Shown piece by piece: positions 23,111 through 31,871 of a stretch of 31,912 bases of DNA (positions are counted from its first letter, which is position 1; each line of letters opens with the position of its first letter). This DNA comes from JBEBXQ01 sp040391535 (GTDB lineage Bacteria; Bacteroidota; Bacteroidia; Cytophagales; Spirosomataceae). The stretch spans positions 1-31,912 of the forward strand of contig JBEBXQ010000041.1 of NCBI GenBank assembly GCA_040391535.1. The letters run 5' to 3'. The position numbers were made by a program, and so were the translations under genes. The notes under the pieces were generated by a model. That model worked only from the letters and a program-made list of their open reading frames with translations. It was not told the origin of the DNA and did not search any database.

Positions 23111-24985
23111 ATGACCACTCGATTTACGAAGATGGCCTGTCTGGCTTTATTTTGCTGCTTTGGTGTGTTCGCCAACGCTTCCGGGCAAAATAACTACTGG
23201 CAACAAAAAGCAGATTATGAAATGGCGATCGATTTTGATGTCACCACACATCGGTATACAGGTAGCCAGAAACTGAAATATACCAACAATTCTCCGGACA
23301 CACTGACTAAAGTGTTTTACCATCTGTACCTGAACGCTTTTCAGCCGGGAAGCCAGATGGATGTCAGATCCCGTACCATTGCAGACCCTGACGCACGCGT
23401 AGGCGATCGTATCGCAAGCCTGTCGCAGGATGAAATCGGTTATCAGAAAATCAAATCTCTGACCCAGAACGGCAAAGCACTGAAGTACACCGAGCAGGGA
23501 ACAATCCTGGAGGTTAGTCTGGATCAGCCTATATTACCCCGTACCACCCATGTTTTTGATATGGAGTTTGATGCTCAGGTTCCTCTGCAGATCAGAAGAA
23601 CAGGACGCAACAGCAAGGAAGGCATAGACTATTCCATGTCACAGTGGTATCCCAAAATGAGTGAATATGATATCGAAGGCTGGCATGCCAATCCTTATAT
23701 TGCCCGTGAATTCCATGGTGTGTGGGGGGACTTTGACGTTAAGATTTCTATTGATTCAAGGTATGTTGTCGGCGGGACAGGTTATCTGCAGAATGCCGAT
23801 AAAATCGGCCACGGCTATTCAAAGAAAAAAATAACCCATAAAGAGGGTAGCAAGCTCACATGGCATTTCAAAGCACCCAATGTACACGATTTTGTATGGG
23901 CAGCTGATCCTGACTATAACCATGACATTGTCAGAGTAGATGATAATCTTGAATTGCATTTTTTCTATCAGAATGACTCCACCACCACCGCTACCTGGAA
24001 GGACCTGCAATCGTATGCCGTACAGTGCTTTCAGATTATGAATGCCCGGTATGGCAGGTATCCTTACAAACAATACTCATTTATCCAGGGCGGAGACGGC
24101 GGTATGGAATATCCTATGGCCACTCTAATTACCGGTAGCCGCAACCTGCGGGCATTGGTGAGTGTTTCAGTACATGAAGCTGTCCATAGCTGGTTTCAGT
24201 TGTTACTGGCTACCAACGAATCAAAATATCCATGGATGGATGAAGGATTCACGAACTATGCACAGGGAGAAGTAATGGCCGAATTGTTTCCGCCTAATCT
24301 TTCCCCTCATGCAGCCGCCTATTCGGCTTATCGCAATTTTGCCTTATCAGGCGATGAAGAGCCTATGACTACTCATGCCGACCACTATAATACCAACAAG
24401 GCCTACAGCATCGGCAGCTACATCAAAGGCTCGTTATTCCTGCCTCAATTGTCCTATATTATCGGTAAAGAGGCGGTGGATACCGGCATGAAACGCTATT
24501 TTAATGAATGGAAGTTTAAACACCCCACTCCTACTGATCTGAAACGAGTGATGGAGAAAGTATCGGGGATTGAGCTGGACTGGTATTTTGACAGCTGGAT
24601 TGCCACCACCCAAACCATTGATTATGGTATTAAAGAAGTGAGTGCAACGGGCAGCAATACCCGCGTAATTCTGGAAAGAAACGGGCAAATGCCGATGCCT
24701 CTCGATGTAGTGGTGACCTATAAAGACGGTAGTCAGGAAAATTTCTACATCCCGCTGGAAATAATGCGTGGAGAGAAAAAAGAAAATCTGTATAAGAAAA
24801 CGACCCTGCTTTCAGACTGGCCGTGGGTTTACACGCAATACGAGTTTGATATTGACAGGAGTTTAGATCAGATTGGTCAGATCAGGATAGATCCCAGCAA
24901 CCGCATGGCCGATGTCTTCCCTGAAAACAACATCTATCCTGCCCTTCCGGATGAAACTCCGAGAATGAAAGGAGTGAGAAAATAA
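23111..24985 (+). CDS. M1-family zinc metallopeptidase (aminopeptidase N-like), secreted
   Basis: A 624-aa protein with a signal peptide (MACLALFCCFGVFANASGQ, about 8-26). The zinc site is H355-E-A-V-H359, with the third ligand E378 in WMDEGFTNYA, giving the exact HExxH-x18-E of the family. The exopeptidase loop is GGDGGMEYPMAT (GMEY where GxMEN is usual), about 320-331. It should cleave N-terminal residues of peptides in the periplasm or at the surface. The TTG at 23105 was not used because the ATG at 23111 gives the natural start. The C-terminal part lacks the large helical domain of PepN, as in the short Bacteroidota members. It ends at a strong terminator. Confidence 0.92.
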   Translation: MTTRFTKMACLALFCCFGVFANASGQNNYWQQKADYEMAIDFDVTTHRYTGSQKLKYTNNSPDTLTKVFYHLYLNAFQPGSQMDVRSRTIADPDARVGDRIASLSQDEIGYQKIKSLTQNGKALKYTEQGTILEVSLDQPILPRTTHVFDMEFDAQVPLQIRRTGRNSKEGIDYSMSQWYPKMSEYDIEGWHANPYIAREFHGVWGDFDVKISIDSRYVVGGTGYLQNADKIGHGYSKKKITHKEGSKLTWHFKAPNVHDFVWAADPDYNHDIVRVDDNLELHFFYQNDSTTTATWKDLQSYAVQCFQIMNARYGRYPYKQYSFIQGGDGGMEYPMATLITGSRNLRALVSVSVHEAVHSWFQLLLATNESKYPWMDEGFTNYAQGEVMAELFPPNLSPHAAAYSAYRNFALSGDEEPMTTHADHYNTNKAYSIGSYIKGSLFLPQLSYIIGKEAVDTGMKRYFNEWKFKHPTPTDLKRVMEKVSGIELDWYFDSWIATTQTIDYGIKEVSATGSNTRVILERNGQMPMPLDVVVTYKDGSQENFYIPLEIMRGEKKENLYKKTTLLSDWPWVYTQYEFDIDRSLDQIGQIRIDPSNRMADVFPENNIYPALPDETPRMKGVRK

Positions 24986-25005
24986 GGCTTACATCCACTG
25001 AAAAG

Positions 25006-25038
25006 AGGGCTGTCTGATGATTCAGGCGGCCCTTTTTT
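25006..25038 (+). terminator. Terminator after the M1 peptidase
   Basis: AGGGCTGTCTGA pairs with TCAGGCGGCCCT over 12 bp (25006-25017 with 25022-25033), including two G-U pairs. The loop is TGAT, and six T residues follow. It lies 20 bp after the stop. Confidence 0.85.
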
Positions 25039-25199
25039 ATCCCCGGATATTTTCATTTACCGATTATTTTATGTATAATGGGGTTGTCTGCACAAATTTC
25101 TAACCACTTCGACGCCTGAAGGCATAGTTTTTTTTCTCACAAAACCACAAAGCAGCATTAATTTAATGGAATGCCCGTCAACGTTAGAAAAATCATATT

Positions 25200-27371
25200 A
25201 TGAGCAAAACTATTATTGTTTCGAATCGCTTACCCGTCAGAATTTCCCATGAAAACGATCAGCTTGAAGTACAGGTGAGCGAAGGTGGGTTAGCTACCGG
25301 TCTGGGTTCTATCTATAAAACCGGTGATAACATCTGGATCGGATGGCCTGGTGTCGAGATTCAGGAAGAAATGAAGAGTAAAGTCACCGCTTTACTACAG
25401 AAGGAAAAGCTGTTTCCGGTCTATCTTAACGAAGAGGAAATCCTCAACTACTATGAAGGTTTCTCAAATGAGGTACTGTGGCCCATTTGCCATTATATGT
25501 CTACGTATGCTCAGTTTGAACAAATTTACTGGGACTATTATAAAAGTGTGAATGAGAAATTCAAAGATGAAGTCTTAAAAGTGGCGAATCCGGGGGATAC
25601 GATCTGGATCCATGACTATCAGCTACTGTTACTTCCGCAACTGATCCGTCAGGAGTTGCCCGACATATCCATCGCCTTTTTTCAGCACATTCCGTTTCCT
25701 TCTTTTGAAATTTTCAGATTGATTCCCTGGCGTACGGAAATTATCGCAGGTATGCTTGGAGCCGATTTACTTGGTTTCCATACTTATGATGACGTACGGC
25801 ATTATATCAGCTCAGCCTCCCACCTCCTGCATGTTTCCGGACAAGGGAACAAGATGATTAACCGGGGCAGGGAAATTGTCGTAGATGCCTTTCCTATGGG
25901 TATTGACGCTAAGAAATATCAGGATCTTGCCAACAGCGAGAAAGTCCGGCAACAATATCAGGAATACGAACCGATGTTTCAGGATATGAAGGTGATCCTT
26001 TCTATTGACAGACTTGACTATAGCAAAGGAATCATCCAGCGACTTAACGCCATAGAAATGATACTGACAAGACATCCGGAATATATAGAGAATATCATTC
26101 TGGTAATGATTGTTGTTCCCTCCCGCGATACCATTCCCCAATACAAGGAACTAAAGGACGAAATTGATAAAATAGTAGGGAACATTAACGCCCGTTTCCG
26201 TACCGCTTCATGGCATCCTGTTCAGTATTTTTACCGCTCCTTTCCTATCGAAACACTATCTGCTCTTTATTCAAGGGCTGATATCGGACTGGTTACGCCC
26301 ATGCGCGACGGCATGAATCTGGTCAGTAAAGAGTTTATCGCCAGCAGAAGATCCGAAAACGGCGTATTGATTCTAAGCGAAATGGCCGGAGCTTCCAAAG
26401 AACTTACAGAGGCTCTGATTATCAATCCTAACAGTGTGGGTGAGGTATATGAAGCTATTCTGCAAGCTTTACAAATGCCGGAAGAAGAACAAAAGACAAG
26501 GATGCGGGCACTCTCAGCTACCGTCAGAAAATTTGATATATTCCATTGGGTAAAAATATTTATGAGTCAGTTACAGCAAATCAAAGAAGCACAACAAATG
26601 AATGAAACGAAAGTTGTTAACCGTAAAACCTCTGAATTACTGATAAAAGAACTTCAAACTGCTGAAAAAAGGGTATTCTTTCTCGACTATGACGGGACAC
26701 TGGTGGGTTTCAATAATGAAATTGATAAAGCCTTACCTGATGCTTCACTGTACGATTTACTTAAAAAGCTTACTAATCAGAAAAAAAACAAAGTAGTGAT
26801 TATCAGTGGGCGAAACCACGAAACACTCGAAAAATGGTTCGGGGATTTCCCGGTGGACATGATTGCCGAACACGGGGCATGGAAACGCATTTACGGTAAT
26901 AAATGGGAAGTAATTCCCGGATTGTCAGATGCATGGAAAGAAACGGTCAGGCCCATGCTGGAATCGTATTCTGACCGGACACCCGGTTCATTTATTGAGG
27001 AAAAAAACTATTCGCTTGCCTGGCATTACAGAAAAGTCGACAAAGACCTCGGAGAGCAGCGCGCAGGAGAACTGAGCAATAACCTGACTTACCTCACGCG
27101 CGAAACAGGTTTGCAGATTTTACCTGGTAATAAAGTCCTTGAAATTAAAAGTGTTGAAGTGAATAAAGGGAAAGCGGCCTTAAGCTATCTGCAGGACAAG
27201 AACTTTGATTTTATCCTGGCTATTGGTGATGATCATACCGATGAAGACATTTTCACCAGCCTGCCCGCATATGCGACCAGTATTAAGGTAGGAAGCCGTC
27301 TCACCGCTGCCGATTATTATTTAAAGAATGTTGAAGACGTAAGGGGGTTTCTGGAGAAGTTTGTTGAATAA
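25200..27371 (+). CDS. otsAB: Trehalose-6-phosphate synthase / trehalose-phosphatase fusion
   Basis: A 723-aa two-domain enzyme. Residues 1-470 form a GT20 synthase that joins glucose from a UDP/ADP-glucose donor to glucose-6-phosphate: SNRLPVRI start, EGGLATGL, WIHDYQLLLLPQLIR, IDRLDYSKGI and TPMRDGMNLVSKEF. Residues 490-723 form a HAD-type phosphatase: FFLDYDGTL with D496 and D498, IISGRNHETLEKW and AIGDDHTDEDIF. It therefore makes free trehalose in one protein, for osmotic or desiccation stress. E. coli uses two separate genes. All catalytic motifs of both halves appear intact. It converges on a GH15 gene that may degrade the product. Confidence 0.96.
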   Translation: MSKTIIVSNRLPVRISHENDQLEVQVSEGGLATGLGSIYKTGDNIWIGWPGVEIQEEMKSKVTALLQKEKLFPVYLNEEEILNYYEGFSNEVLWPICHYMSTYAQFEQIYWDYYKSVNEKFKDEVLKVANPGDTIWIHDYQLLLLPQLIRQELPDISIAFFQHIPFPSFEIFRLIPWRTEIIAGMLGADLLGFHTYDDVRHYISSASHLLHVSGQGNKMINRGREIVVDAFPMGIDAKKYQDLANSEKVRQQYQEYEPMFQDMKVILSIDRLDYSKGIIQRLNAIEMILTRHPEYIENIILVMIVVPSRDTIPQYKELKDEIDKIVGNINARFRTASWHPVQYFYRSFPIETLSALYSRADIGLVTPMRDGMNLVSKEFIASRRSENGVLILSEMAGASKELTEALIINPNSVGEVYEAILQALQMPEEEQKTRMRALSATVRKFDIFHWVKIFMSQLQQIKEAQQMNETKVVNRKTSELLIKELQTAEKRVFFLDYDGTLVGFNNEIDKALPDASLYDLLKKLTNQKKNKVVIISGRNHETLEKWFGDFPVDMIAEHGAWKRIYGNKWEVIPGLSDAWKETVRPMLESYSDRTPGSFIEEKNYSLAWHYRKVDKDLGEQRAGELSNNLTYLTRETGLQILPGNKVLEIKSVEVNKGKAALSYLQDKNFDFILAIGDDHTDEDIFTSLPAYATSIKVGSRLTAADYYLKNVEDVRGFLEKFVE

Positions 27372-27410
27372 TAACCTGCCGGGCATTCGGCCAACGATTA
27401 TCTTCCTGTA

Positions 27411-27453
27411 AAACGAATGAGACCGGTAGCAGCGTTACCGGTCTCATTCGTTT
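27411..27453. terminator. Strong bidirectional terminator between trehalose synthase and GH15
   Basis: A perfect 18-bp stem (27411-27428 with 27436-27453) with a 7-base loop, flanked by AAA on the left and TTT on the right. It lies about 40 bp after each of the two convergent stop codons. Confidence 0.9.
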
Positions 27454-27497
27454 AGTGGCATAAGCCCGCAAAAATGGAATACCAACCTAAATGACCA

Positions 27498-29279
27498 TTA
27501 TAAGTACAACGGCCTGTTGAGTTTTGTGGAAATGCGGTGTGCCGCGTTCATCAGCCCTACATGACTGTACGCCTGTGGAAAATTTCCCCACTGGCTGCCG
27601 TTCAGCTCATCTACATCTTCACTGAAAAGCTTGAGATGATTGGAATAATCCATCAGTTTTTCAAATTGTTTGATGGCATCATTCAACCGTCCCACACACG
27701 CCAGCGCCTCAATATACCAGAAAGCGCAAATCAGAAAAGTGGTTTCGGGTTTCCCGAAATCATCTTTATGAAGGTACCTGTAGAATAACCCGTTGGGTGT
27801 TTTTAATTCCGCTTCAAGGGCTGAAAGATGATCTCTGGCCCTTTCTGAAGCCGGATCGAGGTAATTCATCATGATCAGCTGCAAGGTACTTGCGTCAAGG
27901 TACGGACTGCCAACGGCATGTGTATATACTTTCCGTTCAGGATCATAACAGGCCTCAATATGCGCCGCAGCTTTTTCCATAAGCATGAGTGCCTTTTCTT
28001 CCAGTTCCTTATGCTGAATACTGTGTGCAATTTTTGCGGCTGCTTTACAACCCGCCCATTGAAAAAGATTGCTGTAACAATGGGTGTAAGCACTGTTCCT
28101 GAATTCCCATATCCCGGCGTCCTTTTCATCAATCGTAAACTCAATCCTGTTTAAAGCAACTTCAACCATATGAGCCGAATCCTTCCGTTCCGTAAAAATA
28201 AACCGGTGATCGCTGTAAAGCGGTAATAAGGTAATCAGCGCCTGGCCATAAATGTCGTTCTGAATATGCTCGTAAGCCTGATTCCCTATTCTTACAGGCC
28301 CATTGCCCATATAGCCCGCAAGGTGATCAGCCGTCTCTTCTACCAGATTCTTCTGGCGTGTAATGCTGTATAACGGCTGAAACCTCAGCCCTTCTTCGAA
28401 AGAAATATCGTTTATATATTCAAAGTACTTCTCGGTTTCTTCAAAATGCCCGATATGGTGCAGTGAATTAATGATGTAATACGTATCCCTCAGCCAGCAA
28501 AACCGGTAGTCCCAGTTTCTGCCGCTTCCCGGAAACTCAGGCAGGCTGGTTGTGCTAGCTGCAATAATAGCACCGGTGTCTTCATACTGGTGAATTTTCA
28601 GCGCCAGAGCCGACCGGATGACATATTCCTGATAAAACTCTCCGATTGATGAGTGTTTTATCCAGGTTCTCCAGTATTGCTTGGTACGTGTCAGAAAATT
28701 TTCCGCCACAACTTCTAAAGGCGCTTCCAACGGATTTCCATAGGTAAGCACCAGATACTTGGTTGATTTCAGCACAAAGTACTGATCTTCCAGAATATAA
28801 GAAACGGATACATTGGTAGTTAATCTCACTCTTTCCCCTCCTCCGTCATACTCAATGTGATTGCTCCCTCTGACCGGTACCAGGGTGGTTTTGCCATAAT
28901 CATACTTGGGCAGGCAGGTCACGCGAATATGAGGATTACCTTCCAAAGGTTCGATTTTCCTGATCAGCATAAGAGGTTTAAAATAACGGTCATGTTCCCT
29001 GAAACGGGGAGCAAAATCCGTAATACGGTATTTACCGTCTTCACTGATTACCTCCGTACATAAGATATTTGTATTTTCCAGATAATATTGTTTCGACTCA
29101 AACGGACCGGATGGCCTCACAGAAAGTTCTCCTCCTTTTGCATCGTCAAGCATTCCGCCAAAAACGAATGAGCTGTCAAATTTAGGCCAGCAAAGCCATG
29201 ATATGTTGGTATTCAGATGAACGTGTGCGATATATGAACAATTTCCGATGATGCCTGTCTGATAAGTATGTTTTTCCAT
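27498..29279 (-). CDS. Glycoside hydrolase family 15 (glucoamylase/trehalase-like)
   Basis: A 593-aa cytosolic enzyme with no signal peptide. The N-terminal beta-domain begins with IGNCSYIAHVHLNTNISWLC, then WPKFDSSFVFGGML. The (alpha/alpha)6 domain carries FPGSGRNWDYRFCWLRDTYY, the best-known GH15 phrase, with catalytic-site acidic residues expected around the GIWEF and later segments. GH15 includes glucoamylases, dextranases and the alpha,alpha-trehalases of mycobacteria. With a trehalose synthase facing it, a trehalase is a fair guess, but the family motifs do not separate trehalase from glucoamylase. It has a leader of about 450 bp shared with blaI. Confidence 0.92.
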   Translation of the reverse strand: MEKHTYQTGIIGNCSYIAHVHLNTNISWLCWPKFDSSFVFGGMLDDAKGGELSVRPSGPFESKQYYLENTNILCTEVISEDGKYRITDFAPRFREHDRYFKPLMLIRKIEPLEGNPHIRVTCLPKYDYGKTTLVPVRGSNHIEYDGGGERVRLTTNVSVSYILEDQYFVLKSTKYLVLTYGNPLEAPLEVVAENFLTRTKQYWRTWIKHSSIGEFYQEYVIRSALALKIHQYEDTGAIIAASTTSLPEFPGSGRNWDYRFCWLRDTYYIINSLHHIGHFEETEKYFEYINDISFEEGLRFQPLYSITRQKNLVEETADHLAGYMGNGPVRIGNQAYEHIQNDIYGQALITLLPLYSDHRFIFTERKDSAHMVEVALNRIEFTIDEKDAGIWEFRNSAYTHCYSNLFQWAGCKAAAKIAHSIQHKELEEKALMLMEKAAAHIEACYDPERKVYTHAVGSPYLDASTLQLIMMNYLDPASERARDHLSALEAELKTPNGLFYRYLHKDDFGKPETTFLICAFWYIEALACVGRLNDAIKQFEKLMDYSNHLKLFSEDVDELNGSQWGNFPQAYSHVGLMNAAHRISTKLNRPLYL

Positions 29280-29692
29280 AATTTGTTGGTTTCCTTAATT
29301 TAATAACAGGATTAAGTCCAGGATTTCCCTGTTGTGACGTTCTGATTGAAGCGAGCTTGCTACTATAGCTCAAACTATTTAAAATATTCTGTACTTCCTA
29401 ACACTTTTACAATAAAAGACCCCTGAATTCCGAAGAAGTGAACCTGTATCATAACCTGTAATATCTATGCCAGAAGGGGCAATTACCATCAAAAAAACGA
29501 ACAGGTTCATTCCATTACCTCCATTACCGAAGACATTTCATAAAACCACCAGGCCCTATTCTGTAAAAATAACTATTCTAAGAAAGTACAAGTGGCTATC
29601 AGACAGACGCCTGCAACCTGATGTACATCAATAACGTTTCTCTTTTCAATATAAATTTTTCAGTAATTCATTTTGTTTTACTATTTTTATTC
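29280..29692. other. Divergent intergenic region between GH15 and blaI
   Basis: About 410 bp without a supported gene. It contains an inverted repeat TGAACCTGT (29439-29447) / ACAGGTTCA (29501-29509) with a 53-base spacer and AT-rich flanks. The GH15 promoter must lie here, but no clear TAnnTTTG is found on the minus strand. The blaI promoter is at its right end. Confidence 0.45.
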
Positions 29693-29700
29693 TATATTTG
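29672..29700 (+). promoter_or_regulatory. Promoter of the blaI-M56 operon
   Basis: TTTG at 29672-29675 and TATATTTG at 29693-29700, 17 bp apart, fit the Bacteroidota -33/-7 pattern. The -7 lies within CTATATTTGTAG (29692-29703), an imperfect dyad of the TACA..TGTA type bound by BlaI/MecI repressors. Autorepression is therefore plausible. Confidence 0.65.
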
Positions 29701-29726
29701 TAGAACAAAGAAAACTAATGTAGAGC

Positions 29727-30116
29727 ATGATAAGTTTATCAAAAGCAGAAGAGCAGATTATGGAATACCTCTGGCAGGGGAAAAAATTGTTTCTGAAGGA
29801 TTTACTCGACCATTTCCCCGATCCCAAACCGGCACCGACCACTTTGGTTACACAGCTGAAAAGAATGCTGGACAAAAAGGTAATTTCTTTTAAGACTTAC
29901 GGAAATTCACGGGAATACTTTCCGCTGATTACCAAAGAAGCCTATTTTACTAATCATTTTGATCATCTCATCAAAGGCTTCTTTAATAATTCAGCCCTGC
30001 AGTTTGCATCCTTCTTTGCGCAAAACAGCAATTTGAGCCAGGATGAGCTTCAGAAATTGCGCCATATAGTCGATCAACAGATTCAGGAACAAGACCATGG
30101 AAACGATAATCATTAA
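29727..30116 (+). CDS. blaI: BlaI/MecI/CopY-family transcriptional repressor
   Basis: A 129-aa winged-helix regulator. The pattern ISLSKAEEQIMEYLWQ at the start, then PAPTTLVTQLKRMLDKKVIS (recognition helix) and YGNSREYFPLITKEAY, is the BlaI family fold, about 1-70. A C-terminal dimerisation helix region follows. BlaI proteins repress their own operon until a partner M56 protease causes their cleavage. Its 3' end overlaps the M56 gene by 20 bp, the usual partner arrangement. No beta-lactamase gene is in the window, so its target and signal are unknown. In Bacteroidota most such pairs are not linked to antibiotic resistance. Confidence 0.93.
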   Translation: MISLSKAEEQIMEYLWQGKKLFLKDLLDHFPDPKPAPTTLVTQLKRMLDKKVISFKTYGNSREYFPLITKEAYFTNHFDHLIKGFFNNSALQFASFFAQNSNLSQDELQKLRHIVDQQIQEQDHGNDNH

Positions 30117-31275
30117 GAGCATTGTATGCTCAGGGATCGTATGGCTTTTTTATACGTTGTTTCTGGAAAAGGGAAAACGGCATCATTTCAACCGGTTTTA
30201 TCTCCTTCTTTCTCCTGTTGCAGCCTTCGTGGTCCCCTTTCTTTCCCTGCCCTTTTCCGGGAATATTTTTCATTTTATTTCTGATTGGCTGCCAGGACTA
30301 TTTCAATCGCCGCAAGCGGAGCATATACAGGGTCAGGCTGCCACGGCGCAAACAGATGTAATCTCCTGGTTGCTGTTGCTATACACGTTCATCACTACGC
30401 TGTTCATGATCCGGTACCTGAAAGGAATAACCGGAATGCTCCGGCTCCGGAATCAGCATGAAAAAATAAAATCGGCATCGTTTACCTATGTTCTCCTGCC
30501 GGGTAATCACACCGCGTTTTCATTTCTGAATTACCTGTTTTGCAGTAAGACCGAATACCTGAATAACAATCTTTCAAAGGCAGTACTGATCCACGAAAAG
30601 GTTCATATCGAACAACGGCATACCTGGGATATTCTGCTGATTGAATTTATTCAGGTCATCTGGTGGTTCAATCCGTTTATCGTCCCTATTAAAAAATCCA
30701 TCCGCCTGAACCATGAATTTCTGGCCGACAGCCAGGCCAGCCTTGCATTTGAAACCATACCGGAATACCAGCACCTTCTTTTGAATCACCTTTCACAGAG
30801 CAATCATTTTTTAACCAGTGGCTTTAATTATTCGCAAACCAAAAAAAGAATCATGATGATGAACAAGAAAGAAAATTTCAGAAAATCGGCCGGCAGTATC
30901 CTGTTGGTTATTCCTTTTGCAGTACTGGTTTTATTCAGTTTTGCCGAAGCAAACAAACAGGAAGTTTTACCACCGCCGCCACCGGAAGAGTTAAAAGTAC
31001 CTCCTGTACCAGCCGTACAGGATAATAAAATTCCGCCGCCACCTCCGCCTGTAGAGATTATGGCACCGCTGCCGGCTGCAGATGCTGTTGAGCCGCAGTT
31101 GCCCCTAGATCCGGTTGCTCCTGTACCGGCCGGTGAATTACCGCCTCCTCCGCCACCCGTAGAAGCGGAGGCCGGTAGTAACCATCAATATCAGCCGGAG
31201 CAGGAAACAAACACCGGAAATCGTATTTTACTGCAATGGAATTACCTTTTGAATAAACCATCCGGCGTATGTTAA
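30097..31275 (+). CDS. M56-family (BlaR1-like) membrane metallopeptidase with proline-rich tail
   Basis: A 392-aa protein. Helices near the N-terminus, 10-60, and about 88-108 precede the cytosolic zinc protease motif H166-E-K-V-H170, followed by the third-ligand region NHEFLADSQAS. A final helix sits near 268-285 (ILLVIPFAVLVLFSFAEA). After it comes a periplasmic tail of about 105 residues with three proline runs (PPPPPEE, PPPPPPVE twice), as in TonB-like linkers. No penicillin-binding sensor domain is present, so it is not a true BlaR1. It likely signals by cleaving BlaI. The last about 30 codons read oddly; see the findings for a possible frameshift. Confidence 0.86.
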   Translation: METIIIKSIVCSGIVWLFYTLFLEKGKRHHFNRFYLLLSPVAAFVVPFLSLPFSGNIFHFISDWLPGLFQSPQAEHIQGQAATAQTDVISWLLLLYTFITTLFMIRYLKGITGMLRLRNQHEKIKSASFTYVLLPGNHTAFSFLNYLFCSKTEYLNNNLSKAVLIHEKVHIEQRHTWDILLIEFIQVIWWFNPFIVPIKKSIRLNHEFLADSQASLAFETIPEYQHLLLNHLSQSNHFLTSGFNYSQTKKRIMMMNKKENFRKSAGSILLVIPFAVLVLFSFAEANKQEVLPPPPPEELKVPPVPAVQDNKIPPPPPPVEIMAPLPAADAVEPQLPLDPVAPVPAGELPPPPPPVEAEAGSNHQYQPEQETNTGNRILLQWNYLLNKPSGVC

Positions 31276-31430
31276 CCCCACCTTCCGATCAAAATATTGT
31301 ATAATGATCCATTAATTATGCAACAGATATTTCAGTAATAAGGCGGATATTTGGGAATTCAAAATAATGATTTGCCTTGTCAGGATTGACTTCCCGGCAA
31401 GGCATTTATGCTCTCATTAAATACTGTATT

Positions 31431-31871
31431 ATGAAAACGATAATCATTAAACCAGCCCTGGCTGTTTGGGGTATTCTTCTGATGACCTCGTGTAGTCAAC
31501 AACACGAAACAGGTTCTTCAACCCATACAGAAAATACACCTGCAGCACATCATCAAACTTTAACCGGGGGAATCAGCGCTGAACAGCCATACAAGGTCGG
31601 GGATCATATTCCTGCAAATCAGGTGTGCATGGTGAATAATGCCTATATGGCCAAAGATCAGTTTGAAGTACCCTTTGAAGGAAAAACCTATTACGGTTGC
31701 TGCCAGATGTGTGTGGAACGTATTCCAAAAGATGAAGCAGCCAGAATTGCCGTCGATCAGTTCACTTCAGAAAAAGTAGACAAAGCACTGGCTTATATCG
31801 TTCTCTCAGGAGAAAATGGCGAGGTTGCTTATTTCAGTAATGAAGACACCTATCGTCTTTCAGCAGAATAA
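31431..31871 (+). CDS. YHS/TRASH-like cysteine-motif lipoprotein
   Basis: A 146-aa protein. The start at 31431 gives a signal peptide ending in LLMTSC, with lipid-anchored C21; the longer reading from 31377 is rejected because it buries the signal. A polar Thr/His-rich linker (22-45) is followed by VCMVNN (C66) and then GKTYYGCCQMCVERIP (C90, C91, C94). This layout, with GKTYY just before the second cysteine group, mirrors metal-binding YHS/TRASH modules. A usual first-cluster cysteine is absent. It probably binds a soft metal such as copper at the membrane surface. It is 155 bp after the M56 gene and may be separately transcribed. Metal binding is inferred. Confidence 0.7.
   Translation: MKTIIIKPALAVWGILLMTSCSQQHETGSSTHTENTPAAHHQTLTGGISAEQPYKVGDHIPANQVCMVNNAYMAKDQFEVPFEGKTYYGCCQMCVERIPKDEAARIAVDQFTSEKVDKALAYIVLSGENGEVAYFSNEDTYRLSAE

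Noticed and set aside
29439..29509. TGAACCTGT/ACAGGTTCA inverted repeat as a terminator or element end
   Set aside because: The 53-base spacer and lack of a T-run or target duplication give no support; left as a note within the intergenic entry.
30960..31170. Proline-codon repeats (CCG/CCT/CCA) as a tandem repeat or CRISPR-like array
   Set aside because: The repetition is explained by the proline-rich tail of the M56 protein; units and spacing are irregular.
29727..31275. Beta-lactam resistance operon
   Set aside because: BlaI and M56 proteins are present, but there is no beta-lactamase and no penicillin-binding sensor domain.
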